A stretch of 6,778 nt of DNA from Candidatus Woesearchaeota archaeon. Lineage in GTDB: Archaea; Nanobdellota; Nanobdellia; Woesearchaeales; 21-14-0-10-32-9. The notes below the pieces were generated by a model. The model was given only the letters and a program-made list of their open reading frames with translations. It was not told the DNA's origin and searched no databases. Positions 5,327-6,778 of this stretch are shown one piece after another. Each line of letters starts with the position of its first letter. Within the stretch, counting starts at the first letter, position 1. The position numbers and the translations under genes were made by a program. The DNA lies in contig PWLK01000021.1 in NCBI GenBank assembly GCA_003560545.1, positions 1-6,778 of the forward strand, given 5' to 3'.

Positions 5327-6079
5327 ATGAACCCTCTTTCAAAGCTTGGCTATGCTTTTAGGAATTCTTTGAATTATACTAATAAAGAGGTGGGCTTGTT
5401 CGTTCTCGCCGTTGCTGTTTCTGCCGCTGTTTCATTTCTTTTTCTTGGCATGACGGGCTTGCTTGGTTACGGGGACGTGGAAGGTTTCATGGTAAGCCTT
5501 TTCTTTTTCGCGTTGCTTTTCTTTGTTTTCATCACAGGGCAGAAGGTTATGGGTTTGTTCCTTGGTTGTAAGGCGTCTTTCTCTATTTGGAGGTTCGGTC
5601 CTTTTATTGCTTTGTTCATCTCGTTTTATACTCTTGCTTTGTTTCATCCTTGGTTCATGATTCCTTTTCTTTACCTTGGAACCGTGCATTTAGAGGTTAT
5701 TCCCAGGCTTAGGCTTGGCAAGTTCAGGCACGAAGTAGGTATGAAGGATTTGTTTCTTGCAGGGGTTGCTGGCCCGGTTGCGTTGATTTTGTTCTTGCTC
5801 GTCTTGCTGCAGCCTTTATACCTTGTTACTGGGACTGAATTCTTCCGGGCAGGTATTTATGTTGCTGCTTTGATTTTGTTTTTTTCGTCTTTGCCTTTGC
5901 CATATAGTAATGGTGCGAATATTTTTATGAAGTCCAGGTGGTTCTGGCTTTTCACGTTTTTGTTTTCTTTGTTCTTTTTGTTATTGGTTTTGTTGTTTAG
6001 CTGGGTTTCTTATATCCTGGCTTTAGGCCTTGCACTTGTCATTGTGCTTATTCTCAGGTGGTATTCTAAGAAGGATTAG
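5327..6079 (+). CDS. Site-2 protease (M50)-like membrane protein, predicted catalytically inactive
   Basis: A 250-residue membrane protein with about six hydrophobic segments (roughly 22-41, 55-70, 92-120, 143-166, 174-190, 206-245). The layout resembles archaeal M50 intramembrane metalloproteases. Where those read HELGHKxxAxxxGC, this protein reads FITGQKVMGLFLGC (68-81). The Gly, Lys and Gly-Cys places are kept, but H, E and H are F68, I69 and Q72. Next come the FSIWRFGP segment, a conserved-looking AGVAGPVALI (145-154), and LPLPYSNGANIF (189-200) where active enzymes have a P-x-x-DG motif, the Asp being N195. With all four metal ligands gone it should not cleave peptides, and could bind or chaperone membrane substrates instead. 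ATG 5327 follows a TATA box at the leaderless distance. The homology is my motif alignment and needs a structural check. Confidence 0.68.
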   Translation: MNPLSKLGYAFRNSLNYTNKEVGLFVLAVAVSAAVSFLFLGMTGLLGYGDVEGFMVSLFFFALLFFVFITGQKVMGLFLGCKASFSIWRFGPFIALFISFYTLALFHPWFMIPFLYLGTVHLEVIPRLRLGKFRHEVGMKDLFLAGVAGPVALILFLLVLLQPLYLVTGTEFFRAGIYVAALILFFSSLPLPYSNGANIFMKSRWFWLFTFLFSLFFLLLVLLFSWVSYILALGLALVIVLILRWYSKKD

Positions 6080-6348
6080 CTTAGGAAAGATGTTAGGCCT
6101 TTTTGGAATAGGTATATTGCTGCTATGTATGTGAATATGGTTATTGGGAAGAATATTATGATGATGAAGTATATGCTTATTCCTAGTTCTATGGTGCTTG
6201 CGAGGTCTCCGAAGAATATTATGGATTTTATTACTAGGTATAGTAGGGCTGCGAGCAGGAATCTTAGTGGGATTAGTTCGTAGTGGTATAGGATTAGTGT
6301 TATTCCTGCTAGTACGTCCATTGCTCCCATTATTTTTATTAGTAGCAC
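6076..6348 (-). CDS. Small multi-pass membrane protein, hypothetical
   Basis: A 90-residue, very hydrophobic protein on the minus strand with about four membrane segments (roughly 3-20, 28-47, 53-68, 70-84). The first segment carries IKIMGAMDVLAGI and the second LLYLVIKSIIFFGDLAS. It resembles small membrane proteins common in DPANN genomes, with no known function. Codons end mostly in A or C, as expected for a true reading frame on this strand. Its TAA overlaps the last 4 bases of the convergent M50-like gene. The start is unsure: GTG 6348 is used, with ATG 6330 as alternative, and neither has a Shine-Dalgarno. The frame stays open upstream to beyond 6420 without another ATG, GTG or TTG. The likely promoter is the shared TATA element at 6433-6440, giving a leader of about 60 bases. 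Confidence 0.65.
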   Translation of the reverse strand: MLLIKIMGAMDVLAGITLILYHYELIPLRFLLAALLYLVIKSIIFFGDLASTIELGISIYFIIIIFFPITIFTYIAAIYLFQKGLTSFLS

Positions 6349-6432
6349 GGTTATGTGTTTGTCTTGGTGTCTTAAATAATTTGCGTGGTTTTCCCCGGAA
6401 ATTCTTTGTTTCTCCTCGATAAAATCAAAACA

Positions 6433-6440
6433 TTTATATA
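6433..6440. promoter_or_regulatory. Shared (bidirectional) TATA element between divergent genes
   Basis: TTTATATA on the plus strand reads TATATAAA on the minus strand, so one element could serve both directions. For the plus gene it predicts transcription from about 6463, leaving a 33-base leader before ATG 6496. For the minus gene it predicts transcription from about 6410. It is the only good TATA box in the 147-base divergent region. The A-rich flank at 6421-6430 suits plus-strand orientation better. Confidence 0.55.
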
Positions 6441-6478
6441 CTTAGTATTTCAGTGTTAGAGGAAGAAACCAGTTTTTA

Positions 6479-6485
6479 GGGGGTG
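6479..6485 (+). promoter_or_regulatory. Shine-Dalgarno of the tandem-motif protein gene
   Basis: GGGGGTG ends 10 bases before ATG 6496. A nearer ATG at 6489 is in another frame without a sensible product, so 6496 is the start. Confidence 0.5.
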
Positions 6486-6495
6486 TATATGAAAA

Positions 6496-6732
6496 ATGGC
6501 TCAAAAAGTAGCAAAAGCAGGAGTTAAGAAAGCAGATGGATATCTTTACTTTGTTGATAAGCAAGGGGATATCTCCAGGGCTAAGATGGCTCGTGGTGGC
6601 AGCAGGAAAGGTAAGAAGGGCAAGCCTGAGAAGGTTGCTAAGGTCGGTGTTAAGAAAGAATCCGGATTCCTTTACTTTGTCGATAAGCACGGCGATGTTT
6701 CCAGGGCTAAGATGGCTAGGGGTAGGAAGTAA
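6496..6732 (+). CDS. Small basic protein with two copies of a YFVDK/SRAKMARG motif
   Basis: A 78-residue, lysine- and arginine-rich protein without membrane segments or cysteines. It is almost wholly a tandem duplication: residues 4-34 and 46-76 are two 31-residue copies that match at 25 positions. The copies are joined by an 11-residue Gly/Lys linker and followed by RK. Each copy has a basic KVAKxGVKK start, an aromatic strand (LYFVDK) and GDxSRAKMARG. Small proteins with this motif seem familiar to me from DPANN and other microbes, but I know of no assigned function. Charge and the strand-turn-basic pattern suggest nucleic-acid or ribosome binding, which is inference only. It has a Shine-Dalgarno, its own TATA element and a T-tract terminator, so it is probably expressed alone and perhaps strongly. 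Its T/G-rich later codons resemble the ribosomal genes. Confidence 0.85.
   Translation: MAQKVAKAGVKKADGYLYFVDKQGDISRAKMARGGSRKGKKGKPEKVAKVGVKKESGFLYFVDKHGDVSRAKMARGRK
6505..6723 (+). repeat. Two-copy in-gene tandem repeat (93-base units)
   Basis: Unit 1 is 6505-6597 and unit 2 is 6631-6723, separated by 33 bases. The second half of each unit is the most alike in DNA, including TCCAGGGCTAAGATGGCT in both. Differences are mainly third-base changes, indicating a duplication kept under protein-level selection and not a very recent copy. Confidence 0.85.
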
Positions 6733-6739
6733 GCCCTTA

Positions 6740-6755
6740 TTTTTTTCTTTTTTTT
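6740..6755 (+). terminator. T-tract terminator after the tandem-motif gene
   Basis: Sixteen bases, all T except one C, start 7 bases after the stop codon, like the tract at 2349-2368. The window ends just after, with a TATA-like TCTATATAGA (6769-6778) that may belong to the next gene. Confidence 0.65.
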
Positions 6756-6778
6756 AGAAAAATAATCTTCTATATAGA

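Noticed and set aside
6198..6422. Plus-strand hydrophobic frame opposite the small minus-strand membrane protein
   Set aside because: Its Leu/Gly/Arg-rich product is the mirror of a hydrophobic gene, it lacks a start signal, and codon pattern favours the minus strand.
6349..6426. N-terminal extension of the minus-strand membrane protein
   Set aside because: The frame is open upstream of GTG 6348, but it has no ATG, GTG or TTG, its residues are polar and unlike the protein, and the predicted transcript starts inside it.
6769..6778. TCTATATAGA palindrome at the right edge as an operator or attachment site
   Set aside because: A 10-base A/T palindrome at the window end is short, common by chance and best read as a possible TATA box of the next gene.

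Overview
The window looks archaeal and probably comes from a small-genome DPANN lineage (Woesearchaeota/Pacearchaeota-like). That placement is an inference from gene content, gene order and protein style. It was not tested by a search. The evidence is an archaeal-type SecY, the archaeal SecY neighbour DUF106 (EMC3/TMCO1-like insertase), the archaeal/eukaryotic ribosomal proteins eL34 and eL14, TATA-box promoters placed about 27 bases before start codons, and T-tract terminators.

Bases 1-2343 are the end of the ribosomal-protein/secretion operon. They hold secY (cut by the left edge), a DUF106 insertase with a large extracytoplasmic insert, and a small DUF4870/Tic20-like membrane protein, closed by a T tract. 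Bases 2349-3178 form a second unit. A TATA box drives an apparently leaderless eL34 gene, then a 67-base spacer with two nested inverted repeats, then eL14 behind a strong Shine-Dalgarno, then a T tract. The adenylate kinase and cytidylate kinase genes often found among these genes in other archaea are absent from this stretch.

Bases 3179-4530 hold a TrmB-type regulator whose base composition differs sharply from its neighbours (A/C-rich, T-poor), and a 146-residue protein I cannot identify. Bases 4556-6079 hold a compact TraB/PrgY-family protein without the usual membrane tail. It is followed by a membrane protein that looks like a site-2 protease (M50) with every metal ligand replaced. A small membrane protein on the minus strand (6076-6348) overlaps the end of that gene by 4 bases. 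A divergent region with a single shared TATA element (6433-6440) then leads to a small basic protein made of two copies of a 31-residue motif, closed by a T tract.

The first part is housekeeping: ribosome, translocon and insertase. The second half looks like single-gene units, each with its own TATA box. The most interesting items are the probably inactive S2P homologue next to a minimal TraB domain, the tandem YFVDK/SRAKMARG-motif protein, the zinc-ligand-depleted eL34, and the structured spacer between eL34 and eL14. I saw no mobile element, CRISPR array, tRNA or rRNA.
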